Part shown: positions 8,052 through 15,860 of the stretch, piece after piece
How positions within the stretch are numbered: the first letter of the stretch is position 1
Layout: each line of letters opens with the position of its first letter
NCBI GenBank assembly: GCA_016194335.1
Contig: JACQBR010000009.1
Span: 1 to 41,207, forward strand
Source of the DNA: Microcaldota archaeon
GTDB lineage: Archaea > Micrarchaeota > Micrarchaeia > Norongarragalinales > UBA97
Direction of reading: 5' to 3'
Length of the DNA stretch: 41,207 bases
Position numbers and translations under genes: made by a program
Notes under the pieces: model-generated
Database searches by the model: none
What the model was told of the DNA's origin: nothing
Seen by the model: only the letters and a program-made list of their open reading frames with translations

Positions 8052-8079
8052 ATATTTAAATATTAGAATGTTTTAATAT
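8052..8079. promoter_or_regulatory. TATA box and likely ArsR operator
   Basis: A 12-bp palindrome ATATTTAAATAT (8052-8063) acts as TATA box. It overlaps an inverted repeat ATATTA-N8-TAATAT (8060-8079), just before the arsR ATG at 8085. The placement suits autoregulation by the encoded HTH protein. Confidence 0.5.
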
Positions 8080-8084
8080 GTGTC

Positions 8085-8399
8085 ATGGATAAGGAGCTTT
8101 ACAAGAACCATTCCGAAGTGTGCAAGGTATTCTCCAACCCGGCCAGGCTGGAGATTTTGGACTTGCTTAGGGGAAAGGGGGCGTCCGTTTCCGAGCTTAC
8201 CAGAAGGACAGGACTGAGCCAGGCCAACGTTTCACAGCACCTCTCGATAATGAAGTCCAAGGGCATCGTGTCTTACCGGCGGAAGGGAAAGAACATCTAT
8301 TACGCGATTTCAAACCCCAAGGTCGTCAAGGCGTTCGACTTGATGCGAGAAGCGCTGGTAGAGAACCTCGGCAGGCGCTTTATGGGAATGGGTGGCTGA
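8085..8399 (+). CDS. ArsR-family winged-helix regulator
   Basis: This is a 104-residue protein with the ArsR core: VFSNPARLEILDLL, then SVSELTRRTGLSQANVSQHL (recognition helix), then KGIVSYRRKGKNIYYAI (wing). The metal-binding ELCVC motif is absent and the helix reads SVSELT. A lone Cys (CKVFSN) in the first helix could allow redox sensing, but that is speculative. It heads a run of genes for a SHOCT membrane protein, a DsrE-like protein and an OsmC-type peroxidase, so it probably regulates a redox/sulfur response. Confidence 0.88.
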   Translation: MDKELYKNHSEVCKVFSNPARLEILDLLRGKGASVSELTRRTGLSQANVSQHLSIMKSKGIVSYRRKGKNIYYAISNPKVVKAFDLMREALVENLGRRFMGMGG

Positions 8400-8473
8400 A
8401 ATGGCGAAGCTGGCAGTGGCAATAGCGGCTCTAACGAACTTGATGAGAGAGTAATGCTTGGCCGGGGGATGGC

Positions 8474-9079
8474 GTGAGGATATTGTTTTTGGCCGTGGTA
8501 ATTGCGTCGCTTTCGCTTGCAAATGCCCAGCCGGATGAGTTTGCCGCTGCAAAACAGCTCGTGGAATCCAAAGCGGACTGCGGCACGCTGAGCGACGCAC
8601 AGCTTGAGCAGATAGGCGATTATCTGATGGAACGGCTGCACCCAGGCGCGGCTCACGGGAGGATGGAGGCGATGATGGGTGGGGAAGGGTCGGAGAGCCT
8701 GAAAAGGGCGCACATACAGATGGCGCAGGCCCTCTACTGCGGCAGGAGCGACACGCCGCTCACCTACGGCGGCATGATGGGAATTGCGCCGATGATGGGT
8801 CGGTTTGGCGGCTATGGCCCGGGAGGGTTTGGGGGCGGCATGATGAATTACGGGAACATTATGGGATATGGAGACGGTGGTTGGGCTTTCGGCCTTCTTT
8901 TTCGGATGCTTGCCTTCATCGCGTTGGCACTCCTCGTTTACTGGCTTTATCGCAGCATCAGCGGCGGGGGGCAGGGGGTTTCTGCTGTCGATGTGCTGGG
9001 GCAAAGGTATGCCAAGGGCGAGATATCAAAGAAGCTACATGCGGGGATGAAAAAGTCTGGAATCATAGGCGCGTGTTGA
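8474..9079 (+). CDS. exported SHOCT-domain membrane protein with Met/Gly-rich stretch
   Basis: This is a 201-residue protein starting at GTG 8474. It has a signal peptide (ILFLAVVIASLSLANA). A helical domain with two conserved-looking Cys follows (residues about 20-85), then a Met/Gly/Tyr-rich segment (about 90-135). After one TM (FRMLAFIALALLVYWLY) comes a C-terminal SHOCT motif (AVDVLGQRYAKGEISKK). The Met-rich, externally located part resembles Cu/metal-handling proteins, but this is inference. It lies in a row with arsR, dsrE-like and osmC genes. Confidence 0.75.
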   Translation: MRILFLAVVIASLSLANAQPDEFAAAKQLVESKADCGTLSDAQLEQIGDYLMERLHPGAAHGRMEAMMGGEGSESLKRAHIQMAQALYCGRSDTPLTYGGMMGIAPMMGRFGGYGPGGFGGGMMNYGNIMGYGDGGWAFGLLFRMLAFIALALLVYWLYRSISGGGQGVSAVDVLGQRYAKGEISKKLHAGMKKSGIIGAC

Positions 9080-9082
9080 AAA

Positions 9083-9403
9083 ATGAAGCTCGGCATTATC
9101 CTGAACACCAGCGAGCCGGAAGCGGCATGGAATGCTTTCAGGCTTGGCATGGCCGCGTTGAGGGAAGGCAATGGCGCAAGCGTTTTCTTGCTTGGCAAGG
9201 GCGTGGAGTGTGAAGCAAGCAAGGACTGGAATTTCAACGTCCAAGCCGAGCTTACCTCGTTTAAGGAAAACGGCGGCAGGCTGCTTGCGTGCGGAACGTG
9301 CCTTCACTTGCGAAAGCAGAAAACACGCGTTTGCGCCGTCTCCTCGATGGACGAGTTGCTTGCGCTAGTAAGCGAGTCGGACAAGGTAGTTTCGTTTGGT
9401 TGA
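9083..9403 (+). CDS. DsrE/DsrF-like sulfur-relay family protein
   Basis: This is a 106-residue protein. MKLGIILNTSEPEAAWNAF, then MAALREGNGASVFLLGKGVE and GGRLLACGTCLHLRKQ, follow the DsrE fold with the conserved Cys in a CGTC motif (about residue 70). Family members carry persulfide or take part in sulfur transfer. It starts 3 bp after the previous stop and overlaps the longest reading of the next frame, so it is co-translated with its neighbours. Confidence 0.82.
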   Translation: MKLGIILNTSEPEAAWNAFRLGMAALREGNGASVFLLGKGVECEASKDWNFNVQAELTSFKENGGRLLACGTCLHLRKQKTRVCAVSSMDELLALVSESDKVVSFG

Positions 9404-9419
9404 GGGGGCGGGTGGTAAA

Positions 9420-9938
9420 ATGAAGGTAAACAACGTTTCGCTCGATGCCGTGAAGAACTTTGCGGATGAAGTGCAGAGGGACGGCAGCAGTGCAATCAAG
9501 ACAAAGCGGGTCGAAGGGGAATGGGTTTTCGTTGAGGGCAAGCCGCAGTTCACGGCGCTGGTGAACCACGGCGCTTCAGCAAGTTCCCTCGAAGCAGACG
9601 CTCCGGACTTCCTGGGAGGCGGCGGCATGAAGCCCGATCCCGTGCAGTACTGCCTGTTTGGATTGGCGGCTTGTTTCGCACAAACTTTTGCTTCAATCGC
9701 GGCGGAAAAAGGCGTGAGGCTCACCCGGCTGAAGGTAGCGGCAGAAAACAAGGTTAATTTGACAAAGCCGCTTGGGCTGGGTGACGCGCCAATCGTAGAA
9801 AGCGTCAAACTCACGGCGGTTGCTTCCACTGAAGGCGAAAACTCCCGACTAACGGAAATAGAGAGGGAAGCGAGAGAACGATGCCCGGGCATCTACTGCC
9901 TGACCCATCCGATAAGACTGGAAACCGAATTGGTATAG
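9420..9938 (+). CDS. OsmC/Ohr-family peroxidase-like protein
   Basis: This is a 172-residue protein. The start at 9420 follows GGGTGGT closely. It carries the two family cysteines: one in FGLAACFAQTF (C85), the other in ERCPGIYCL near the C-terminus, followed by HPI. OsmC/Ohr proteins reduce organic or inorganic hydroperoxides with a Cys pair. Together with the ArsR, SHOCT and DsrE-like genes upstream, it suggests an oxidative or reactive-sulfur stress operon. The exact substrate is unknown. Confidence 0.87.
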   Translation: MKVNNVSLDAVKNFADEVQRDGSSAIKTKRVEGEWVFVEGKPQFTALVNHGASASSLEADAPDFLGGGGMKPDPVQYCLFGLAACFAQTFASIAAEKGVRLTRLKVAAENKVNLTKPLGLGDAPIVESVKLTAVASTEGENSRLTEIEREARERCPGIYCLTHPIRLETELV

Positions 9939-9994
9939 GCCGTCTCGCGCCACAAGCCTTAAACGGAACGCATTTCTTTAACCGGCGCAAAAAA

Positions 9995-10147
9995 ATGATG
10001 ATGGCAATCACTAAGGGAAACTCCTACGAGTGCAGTGAATGCAAACTTCGGTACGGAGATAAGGCCACGGCCGAGAAGTGCCGGAAGTGGTGTTCGGCCC
10101 ATCACTCCTGCAACCTGGAAATAATAAAACACGCAATAAAGTCCTGA
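9995..10147 (+). CDS. small Cys-rich zinc-binding protein
   Basis: This is a 50-residue protein with YECSECKLRYGDKATAEKC, then KWCSAHHSCNLEIIKHAI. A CxxC pair, a KC-x2-WC pair and HHSC suggest one zinc site. Very similar short proteins occur widely in archaea; I know no assigned function. CCTTAAAC about 40 bp upstream is a TATA candidate, so it may be transcribed apart from osmC. Confidence 0.72.
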   Translation: MMMAITKGNSYECSECKLRYGDKATAEKCRKWCSAHHSCNLEIIKHAIKS

Positions 10148-10231
10148 ACCGGCATAACCTGCCCCGGGTTCTAGCGAGTTTCTGGAGCCGTTCCTCCCCC
10201 TGCATTACGCCCTCTACCCCCGTTCGCAGCC

Positions 10232-11080
10232 CTACACCCCCGCCAGTATCCTGAGTGCGTCCCGCATTCCCGGCGCGAGGCCGAATATCGTGATTAGAAG
10301 GAGCACGAATGCCCTTTGGCCTTCTTTTTGGGAGAGTTCGGATTCTATCGCCTCCACGACGATGAATGCGAAAATGATTTTGAGGATGAGGAAAAGCAAC
10401 GGCGTGCCCACGCCGAAGACGTAGTTGGCAACAACGTGCTGCTCGCTGTAACCAAGGAGGGAAACGCCGACGAAAGTCGCCCCGCCGTCGAGGCATTGGC
10501 CGAAAACCGCGAGGCGGTGCATCAGCCCCCTCTTTCTGCTGGTGAAAATGCAGAAGGCATGGTAGGCAAGCAAGCCCGCCGATGCGATTGCAATGATGAA
10601 CAGGAAGTAGTAAAAGTTGCGGAAGAGGGGAAGCAGGCGCAGCAGGGCGGTCGCGGCGAGGAGCCAGCCGAGGGAGGAAACGGTTTTTGAAAAATCCATT
10701 TTAGCAACCTTCCCAAGGACGAATGCGACGGCCATTGACGCGGCTGCGAGCGCAAAAATGAGGATGTAGATTCCGGGAGTGACGAAAGGATAGAGCGTGG
10801 TTCCGCCTACCACAATCGCGCGTGGAAGCGCGCCGGCATCCGTAACCACCCTCATTGCGCTGCCCAGGAGGATGAACGGCACTATCGCGCGGTAGAACCG
10901 CTGGTCAATCGCGATTCCCAGGCGCCCAAGCCCCCTGTAGATGAGATATGCGGCCGCAAGCGCGGCAAGGGCAAACGCCGCGGTGTTCACGGGATTGTAC
11001 GGGGGATATTTGTCGGGATACGCCAGCGGGTTGACGAAATACTCCGTAATGGCGCTTGAAAGCCATTGAGCGGGGTCCAT
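10232..11080 (-). CDS. DUF63-family membrane protein
   Basis: This is a 282-residue, strongly hydrophobic archaeal protein with about eight TM spans. It has the hallmark YNPVNTAAFALAALAAAYLIY, then FYRAIVPFILLGSAMRVVTD, and later GQCLDGGATFVGVSLLGYSEQHVVANY. These match DUF63, an archaea-specific family of unknown function. Spacing and length are normal. It is divergent from trm5 with only about 48 bp between the starts. Confidence 0.85.
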   Translation of the reverse strand: MDPAQWLSSAITEYFVNPLAYPDKYPPYNPVNTAAFALAALAAAYLIYRGLGRLGIAIDQRFYRAIVPFILLGSAMRVVTDAGALPRAIVVGGTTLYPFVTPGIYILIFALAAASMAVAFVLGKVAKMDFSKTVSSLGWLLAATALLRLLPLFRNFYYFLFIIAIASAGLLAYHAFCIFTSRKRGLMHRLAVFGQCLDGGATFVGVSLLGYSEQHVVANYVFGVGTPLLFLILKIIFAFIVVEAIESELSQKEGQRAFVLLLITIFGLAPGMRDALRILAGV

Positions 11081-11128
11081 AAAACAAGATAAAACGGCAG
11101 GAGCCTAATTATCCCCGAGGGTTTGAAG

Positions 11129-12187
11129 ATGAAAGATATGGAACGGGTTACGATAACGGCGAGGGTGGAGCTCAAAGACGCCGAGCGCGCAAAGAACGCG
11201 CTTCTCAAGCTGGGGATTGTCGACTCGGGCAGGGAAATGGCGAGGGAAGGAAATCATTTTCTCATCCCATTGGTTCTCAAACCGCCCGCGAAGCTGTCCT
11301 GGATTGAAATTGCCCGCAAAAGGCTCCCATTGCGGAAGAAAGCGCAAACTTTCCAAGAGGCTCTTGCCAAAAGGAAGATACTTACTGCAAGCGAAGCCCA
11401 AAGGCACAAGGTGTCCTTTGACATTGTGGGGGACATTGCACTAATCGAAGTGCCGGAAGAACTTTCGCAAAAGGAACGGGCAATTGCGGGGGAATTGCTC
11501 AAGTTCCTCCGGCCCAGAATCAGGACGGTTGCCAAAAAGACGGTGACTTCCGGCGAGTACCGCGTGAGGAAAATCGCAGTCCTTGCCGGTGGGAGAAAAA
11601 CGGCGACCGATTACGCCGAAAGCGGATGCGTTTTTGGGGTCGACCTGAACAGGGCCTACTTCAACCCCCGCCTGTCCTACGAGCGGGAGAGGATTGCTTC
11701 GCTTGTGAAAAAGGGGGAAAACGTGCTCGTGCTCTTCGCGGGCGTGGGACCTTTCCCAGTCGTGATTGGAAAGAAAAACCCGCAAACCAAAATCATCGCC
11801 ATCGAGATCAACCCCGACGCGGTTGAGGAAATGAGGGGAAATGTGGAGCGCAACGGGATCCAGAATGTCGAAGTGATTGAAGGGGACGTGAAGAGAATCC
11901 TTGGGGGGAGAAGGTTTTCCAGATGGGCAGACCGGGTGGTGATGCCCCTGCCGCACAACGCGGTTGATTTCCTGCCAGAGGCAATATGCGCGGCAAGGAA
12001 GGGAGGAACGATTCACCTCTACTCGTTCGCAAGCGAGTTGGAGAAAGACATGTTTTCAGTATTGAAGATGGTTGCGAAGGGGGAGTGCGAAAGGCAGGGG
12101 AGAAAATCCGCCTTCCTCTCGGCGCGCAAGGTCCTCTCCTACGCACCGCGCGTTGCGCAGATCGTGGTTGATTTCAAGGTGGATTAG
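11129..12187 (+). CDS. trm5: tRNA (guanine37-N1)-methyltransferase Trm5
   Basis: This is a 352-residue class I SAM methyltransferase. The N-terminal D1/D2 region (to about residue 150) is followed by FGVDLNRAYFNPRLSYERERI, the SAM loop VLVLFAGVGPFPVVIG, the acidic IIAIEINPDAVEEM, VIEGDV and the catalytic MPLPHNAVDFL. These are the archaeal Trm5/TYW2-family motifs. The short D1 and the NPRLSYER signature favour Trm5 (m1G37, reading-frame maintenance). ATG 11129 has GAGG 8 nt upstream; TTG 11123 is an alternative. Confidence 0.9.
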   Translation: MKDMERVTITARVELKDAERAKNALLKLGIVDSGREMAREGNHFLIPLVLKPPAKLSWIEIARKRLPLRKKAQTFQEALAKRKILTASEAQRHKVSFDIVGDIALIEVPEELSQKERAIAGELLKFLRPRIRTVAKKTVTSGEYRVRKIAVLAGGRKTATDYAESGCVFGVDLNRAYFNPRLSYERERIASLVKKGENVLVLFAGVGPFPVVIGKKNPQTKIIAIEINPDAVEEMRGNVERNGIQNVEVIEGDVKRILGGRRFSRWADRVVMPLPHNAVDFLPEAICAARKGGTIHLYSFASELEKDMFSVLKMVAKGECERQGRKSAFLSARKVLSYAPRVAQIVVDFKVD

Positions 12188-12194
12188 CGAATAG

Positions 12195-12615
12195 ATGGAA
12201 AACGGCAAAACCAATCAAATGCCGCTCGTAGGCGTCGGCGTGATAATCACGCGGGGGCGCAAAGTCCTTCTTGGAAAACGGAAGGGCACCCCCCCACGGC
12301 GCTGGCGACTGGTCGTTTCCCGGGTGGCATCTCGAATGGGGCGAGGGCCTCGAGGAATGCGCGGTGAGGGAAGTGCGCGAGGAGACGGGTTTGGAAATAG
12401 CGAAAGTGAGGCCCGCCGCGTTCACCAACGACATTTTCCAAGAAGAGGGAAGGCACTACGTCACGCTATTCATGATTTGCGAATGGAAGTCGGGCGAGGC
12501 GGAAGTGAAAGAGCCTGAAAAATGCGAAAAGTGGGGGTGGTTCGAGTGGGAATCCCTTCCCCAGCCGAGGTTTCTTCCGTTGAGGAATTTGATTGAATCA
12601 GGTTGGAGGCCATAG
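12195..12615 (+). pseudogene. Nudix hydrolase, frameshifted in a C7 tract
   Basis: Frame 1 gives MENGKTNQMPLVGVGVIIT, then KVLLGKRKG. Frame 2 resumes with HGAGDWSFPGWHLEWGEG, then EECAVREVREETGLEI and continues to 12615. Together they make an ordinary Nudix pyrophosphohydrolase of about 139 aa. The break coincides with seven Cs at 12289-12295; six Cs would restore the frame. The first glycine of the Nudix box is also Trp (PGWH instead of PGGH), which argues for genuine decay or altered activity. A simple assembly error in the homopolymer cannot be excluded. Confidence 0.8.
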
Positions 12616-12660
12616 AGAAAACCTGGCGGAAATTTCCTAATTGCAGAGTGAACGTTTATA

Positions 12661-13299
12661 ATGCGCAAGAAGGAAGGAATATCCGGTGATTTTGTGGAAG
12701 TGATAGCAAAAGAGATTCAACGGGGGCTGAAGGCCAACTTGGAACTTGGGCCTGCATTTGCCGATTCAACTGTTTCCATCAGGGGGCACCAAATCAGAAT
12801 CAGGGGGGTTGACGCGGGCAAGATTCGCCTTGATAAACGGAAGGGCGGCCTTCCAAATCGGGAAATGGCCCGGCACCTTGTCGCGCAGCATCTGATGGAA
12901 ACCTATCAGCCCGCTTACTTGTCGCCGTGGTTGAGGCTAAATGCCCCCAGAAGCAGCGAATCATCCCTGGAAGGCGGCCGCTATCCGTTCGTCACCCGCA
13001 TTTCGCGTGACGGCCGGACATTATCGATATATGTCAACTCCCGCCCGTTGCTCGAATCTGCGGAAATCCTGGCGAAAAACCAGGCCATAAAAAGAGGGGG
13101 GATTTGGATGAACATTCCCTGGCGATACAAACGCTCCCGTACTGCACACGCTGCCAAGTCGGCCAGCGCAAGCCTCTCTGGCAAAACTAATGCCTATTGG
13201 GCGGCAAGGCTGAAGGGAATTGCCGGGATGGCGGAAAAATGGCGGAGGAATTACCGCAGTCTGGACTCAAGAATTGGGCGGCTCCTGCGCGGCGGATGA
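12661..13299 (+). CDS. hypothetical basic protein
   Basis: This is a 212-residue, Arg/Lys-rich protein that I do not recognise. It has no signal or TM. The middle part (about 85-150) alternates strands and contains PWLRLNAPRSS and YVNSRPLL. The C-terminal 60 residues are helical and strongly positive, suggesting nucleic-acid contact. A good TATA box (CGTTTATA) ends directly at the ATG, so transcription would begin inside the frame. The true start may be GTG 12694, which has GGTGA just upstream. Confidence 0.55.
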   Translation: MRKKEGISGDFVEVIAKEIQRGLKANLELGPAFADSTVSIRGHQIRIRGVDAGKIRLDKRKGGLPNREMARHLVAQHLMETYQPAYLSPWLRLNAPRSSESSLEGGRYPFVTRISRDGRTLSIYVNSRPLLESAEILAKNQAIKRGGIWMNIPWRYKRSRTAHAAKSASASLSGKTNAYWAARLKGIAGMAEKWRRNYRSLDSRIGRLLRGG

Positions 13300-13327
13300 A
13301 AAAAAAGGAAGCGTGTGGAACTTGTTC

Positions 13328-13600
13328 CTACCGCTCTGCCTTTATCAGCTCGACAAGCCCGTCCACCCTCTTCTCAAGGTATTGCGCGTCAATCTTGTCG
13401 TTGAGGTCGACTGACAGGCCGTCCATGTCCTTGCGGAGCTTGAGCGCCGACGCCTCCAGGTCGTCGATGCGGTCGTGCAAATGCTGGGAGTGCTTGTGGA
13501 CGCCGTGGCGCACCTGCATGCCCAGCCGGACAATCCAGGCGAATGCCGCAAGGGTGATGAGCGCGAATGCGGCGGTTGTTGGGCTTAGGATGTCGGGCAT
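13328..13600 (-). CDS. small TM plus coiled-coil protein
   Basis: This is a 90-residue protein with one N-terminal TM (TAAFALITLAAFAWIV) and a long charged helix with heptads (LHDRIDDLEASALKLRKDMD and on). It follows a second protein of the same layout on the same strand (13636-13941). It has the topology of a membrane-anchored scaffold or coiled-coil partner. No family is recognised. Confidence 0.6.
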   Translation of the reverse strand: MPDILSPTTAAFALITLAAFAWIVRLGMQVRHGVHKHSQHLHDRIDDLEASALKLRKDMDGLSVDLNDKIDAQYLEKRVDGLVELIKAER

Positions 13601-13635
13601 TTTTTTGATTCACCTGTAGGGGTTTTGTTGAAGCG

Positions 13636-13941
13636 TCATTTCTTCTTTTGCCTGACCGTGCTTTTCGCCTTCTTCTCCTCTTCCATGGCGGTGAGCAGCT
13701 CGGCAATGGCCTTGGAAATCTTTGCCTCGGCGTGGTGCACGCTCACCTTGTTCTTCAGCTCCCTGCGCGCGTTGATTACCATGCCGTCCGCCTCCCTCAG
13801 GAGCGACTCGGCGTGGCGTATCCGCGCGTCGGCGCGGGAGAAGTGGTCGTCCGCCTTGGTGGAGTAGTAATGCAGGGCAAGGGCGAGAAGCGCGCTGCAG
13901 GCGAGAACCGACCCTAGTCCGAAGACGATGATTTCTTCCAT
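13636..13941 (-). CDS. small TM plus long-helix protein
   Basis: This is a 101-residue protein starting MEEIIVFGLGSVLACSALL. It has one TM, then a polar helix (ADARIRHAESLLREADG and on) and a Lys-rich C-terminus. CTTTTATA about 35 bp upstream is a clear TATA box, which supports ATG 13941 over the much longer upstream-extended frame. It is followed 35 bp later by the similar 13328-13600 gene, so the two probably act together. The function is unknown. Confidence 0.6.
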   Translation of the reverse strand: MEEIIVFGLGSVLACSALLALALHYYSTKADDHFSRADARIRHAESLLREADGMVINARRELKNKVSVHHAEAKISKAIAELLTAMEEEKKAKSTVRQKKK

Positions 13942-14091
13942 GCGACTTACGGAATGAATAAGCGCCGTGAGTATAAAAGTCTTTTCAGGCGTCGAGTGGG
14001 CGGGATGGGAATGGGAGACGCTGCGGGAAAAATATTGGGTGGAAAACGCACGCAAGCGGAAAGGCCCAAGGCTTGCGCTATGGGATGAAAA

Positions 14092-14214
14092 AGTGCCAGC
14101 AGCAACGGGCTTTCCCAAGCAGAGCTTAGTACTCGCCGCGTCGTGAAGGGGCTTAACTTCCGTGTTCGAGACGGGAACGGGTGTGACCCCCTTCCTATGA
14201 CCGCTGTACGCACT
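14092..14214 (-). rRNA. rrf: 5S ribosomal RNA
   Basis: On the minus strand a 123-nt sequence carries the 5S hallmarks: the CCCGTTCCCGTCTCGAACAC core, GGAAGTTAAGCCCC, and GAGTACT in the loop-E region. Helix I pairs AGTGC at the 5' end with GCACT at the 3' end. A TATA box (TTTAAAAA, around 14233-14240) lies about 22-25 bp before the 5' end, and a T5 run follows the 3' end. No 16S or 23S gene is nearby, so 5S is unlinked from other rRNA genes within this window. Confidence 0.95.
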
Positions 14215-14277
14215 TATTATGGTTCAACAAAGTTTTTAAACCCGGCTTCCGTGCTACTAGCGCAAAGGTGATTTCAA

Positions 14278-14610
14278 TTGGCTGATGACAACAGGATAAT
14301 CGCGGTATTGGCTTACTTCTTCACGATTCTGGGGGGAATAGCCGTTTACCTCTGGAAGAAGGACGATGCGTTCCTGCGCTTCCACGCGATGCAGTCGATT
14401 TTATTCACCATTGCCGGCATAGTGGTGGCAGTCGTGCTCGGCATCCTGGGAGTGGTTCCGGTCGTAGGAATAATGGTTGCCGCAGGGCTGGGTTTCGCAG
14501 CTATGCTGGCGTTCTTCGGCATTTGGGTTTACCTGATGTACCGCGCGCTTCACGGCGACAGGTTCGGCCTGCCGGTCATCGGGCCCATGGCGGAGAAATA
14601 CTCGGCGTAG
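14278..14610 (+). CDS. DUF4870-like small membrane protein
   Basis: This is a 110-residue protein starting at TTG 14278, with AGGTGA about 8 nt upstream. ADDNRIIAVLAYFFTILGGI, then DDAFLRFHAMQSILFTIAG, then two more TM spans and a C-terminal GDRFGLPVIGPMAEKYS, fit the DUF4870/Tic20-like small membrane proteins. The role is unknown. A pyrimidine-rich tract after the stop probably ends transcription. Confidence 0.75.
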   Translation: MADDNRIIAVLAYFFTILGGIAVYLWKKDDAFLRFHAMQSILFTIAGIVVAVVLGILGVVPVVGIMVAAGLGFAAMLAFFGIWVYLMYRALHGDRFGLPVIGPMAEKYSA

Positions 14611-14669
14611 GGCATAAAACCCTCTTCGCTCGATTCTTCTTTTTATTCTCTCCTTTTTCTCAATACGCC

Positions 14670-15737
14670 CTAGCTTATTTTCCCAAGCGCTTCGAGCAAT
14701 TCCTGCAGCCGCAACTCGTCGAACCTTCCCATGTGCCCGATGCGCAGGAGCTTGTCCTTGTAGTCCTTGAAGCCCGCGCCGATTTCAAACCCGGCTTGCA
14801 GGAGGGCCTGCTTTTTTGCCTGTGCGCCTTCGGCCCAAAACGCGGTAAGGGTGTTTGAGCGGTAGCCCTCCTCCGCAAACAACTCGTAGCCCAGTTCGGC
14901 CACGACCTTGCGCACGGAGTCAGCCGCTTTCGCGTGGCGGGCGAAGCTGCTCTCCAGCCCCTCGGCGTGGAGCTCCTGCAGGGCGACGTCGAGGGCGAAT
15001 GCCGGGGAAATTGCGGGGGTGAACGGAGTTTCGGCAACCGTTGTCCAGAAGCGCTCGTAGCGTGGGAGGTTGAAATAGAAAGTGGGAATGGATTTTCTCG
15101 CGGCGATTTTTTCCCACGCCTCGTCGCTCACCGCAAGGAAGGAGAGCCCGGGCGTTCCGCCAATGCATTTCTGCGCGGCACTCGCGCACGCCCCGATTCC
15201 CCACTCGTCAAAACGCAAGTCCGCCCCTCCGAGACTGGAGACGGAATCGACAACCACCAGGGCGCCAGCGGCCTTTGCCGCGAAGGAAATTTCCTTCACG
15301 GGGTTTTGCACGCCGGTTGAAGTGTCGTTCTGCACTACGGTAACAATGTCGGGCTTGAACGAATCAATCCTCTCCGCCACCTTATCCGCGTGGGCGCCCG
15401 CGCCCCAGCCGAAGTCGAGAACCTCCACGTTTTGCGAATAAAGCTTGGACTGCTCGCAAAGCCTCTGGCCGAACTCGCCGTTGGAGACGCAGAGCACGCG
15501 GTCGTCAGGCCCTATGATGTTCGCAAGGGCCGCCTCGTTCGCCCCCGTGCCGCTGGAGGAAAGGAGAAAAACGCGCTGCTTCGTTTGGAAAATTCCTTGG
15601 AGGTTGCCGTGCAGGCAAGCAAGAACTTCCTTGAATGCCTTGCCCCTGTGGTTTTCCATCCGGTGCTCCTGCGCAGCAAGGACGCTTGCTTCCACCTCAA
15701 CGGGGCCGGGAATGAAAAGGGTAGGGCCGTTTTCCAT
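14670..15737 (-). CDS. class V aminotransferase (alanine/serine-glyoxylate or aspartate type)
   Basis: This is a 355-residue PLP enzyme of fold type I, class V. It has FIPGPVEVEASVL at the N-terminus, SSSGTGANEAALANII (phosphate-binding), DSVSSLGGADLRFDEWGIG (PLP Asp) and ASAAQKCIGGTPGLSFL with the Schiff-base Lys. The order and length match the serine-glyoxylate/alanine-glyoxylate/archaeal aspartate aminotransferase group. The specific donor cannot be fixed. The only TATA-like sequence in the right place (CTATAAGTA on the minus strand) is formed at the edge of repeat copy C. Confidence 0.87.
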   Translation of the reverse strand: MENGPTLFIPGPVEVEASVLAAQEHRMENHRGKAFKEVLACLHGNLQGIFQTKQRVFLLSSSGTGANEAALANIIGPDDRVLCVSNGEFGQRLCEQSKLYSQNVEVLDFGWGAGAHADKVAERIDSFKPDIVTVVQNDTSTGVQNPVKEISFAAKAAGALVVVDSVSSLGGADLRFDEWGIGACASAAQKCIGGTPGLSFLAVSDEAWEKIAARKSIPTFYFNLPRYERFWTTVAETPFTPAISPAFALDVALQELHAEGLESSFARHAKAADSVRKVVAELGYELFAEEGYRSNTLTAFWAEGAQAKKQALLQAGFEIGAGFKDYKDKLLRIGHMGRFDELRLQELLEALGKIS

Positions 15738-15762
15738 CTTTCAATCACAACCGCCCTAATTC

Positions 15763-15771
15763 ACTACTTAT
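15763..15771 (-). promoter_or_regulatory. TATA-like box at the repeat C junction
   Basis: Read on the minus strand, the repeat end GCTAT continues into AAGTAG, making CTATAAGTA about 30 bp before the aminotransferase ATG at 15737. The spacing fits an archaeal TATA box with a near-leaderless transcript. The insertion may therefore supply part of the promoter; this is inference. Confidence 0.4.
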
Positions 15772-15860
15772 AGCAAATCGCATTAATTCTGGAACTTTAG
15801 AAGTGCGATTTGCAACTAGCGGATTGCTGGCAATGTTTCATTATTTATGCAATCCGCTAT
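15770..15860 (-). repeat. twin-hairpin repeat, copy C
   Basis: This is the 91-bp core (ATAGC...GCTAT) of the same family in the copy B orientation. Both hairpin stems are perfect. Flanks beyond the core differ from the other copies (ACTT before, TATTG after), defining the core boundary. The nadM stop codon abuts the right end at 15860-15862. Confidence 0.9.

Noticed and set aside
8401-8454. 17-codon ORF between arsR and the SHOCT gene
   Set aside because: It starts 1 bp after arsR and lacks its own signals; nothing distinguishes it from chance.
9000-9079. Suspected frameshift at the end of the SHOCT protein
   Set aside because: The C-terminus aligns with the SHOCT pattern without a shift (GEISKK then MKK), so the frame is kept as is.
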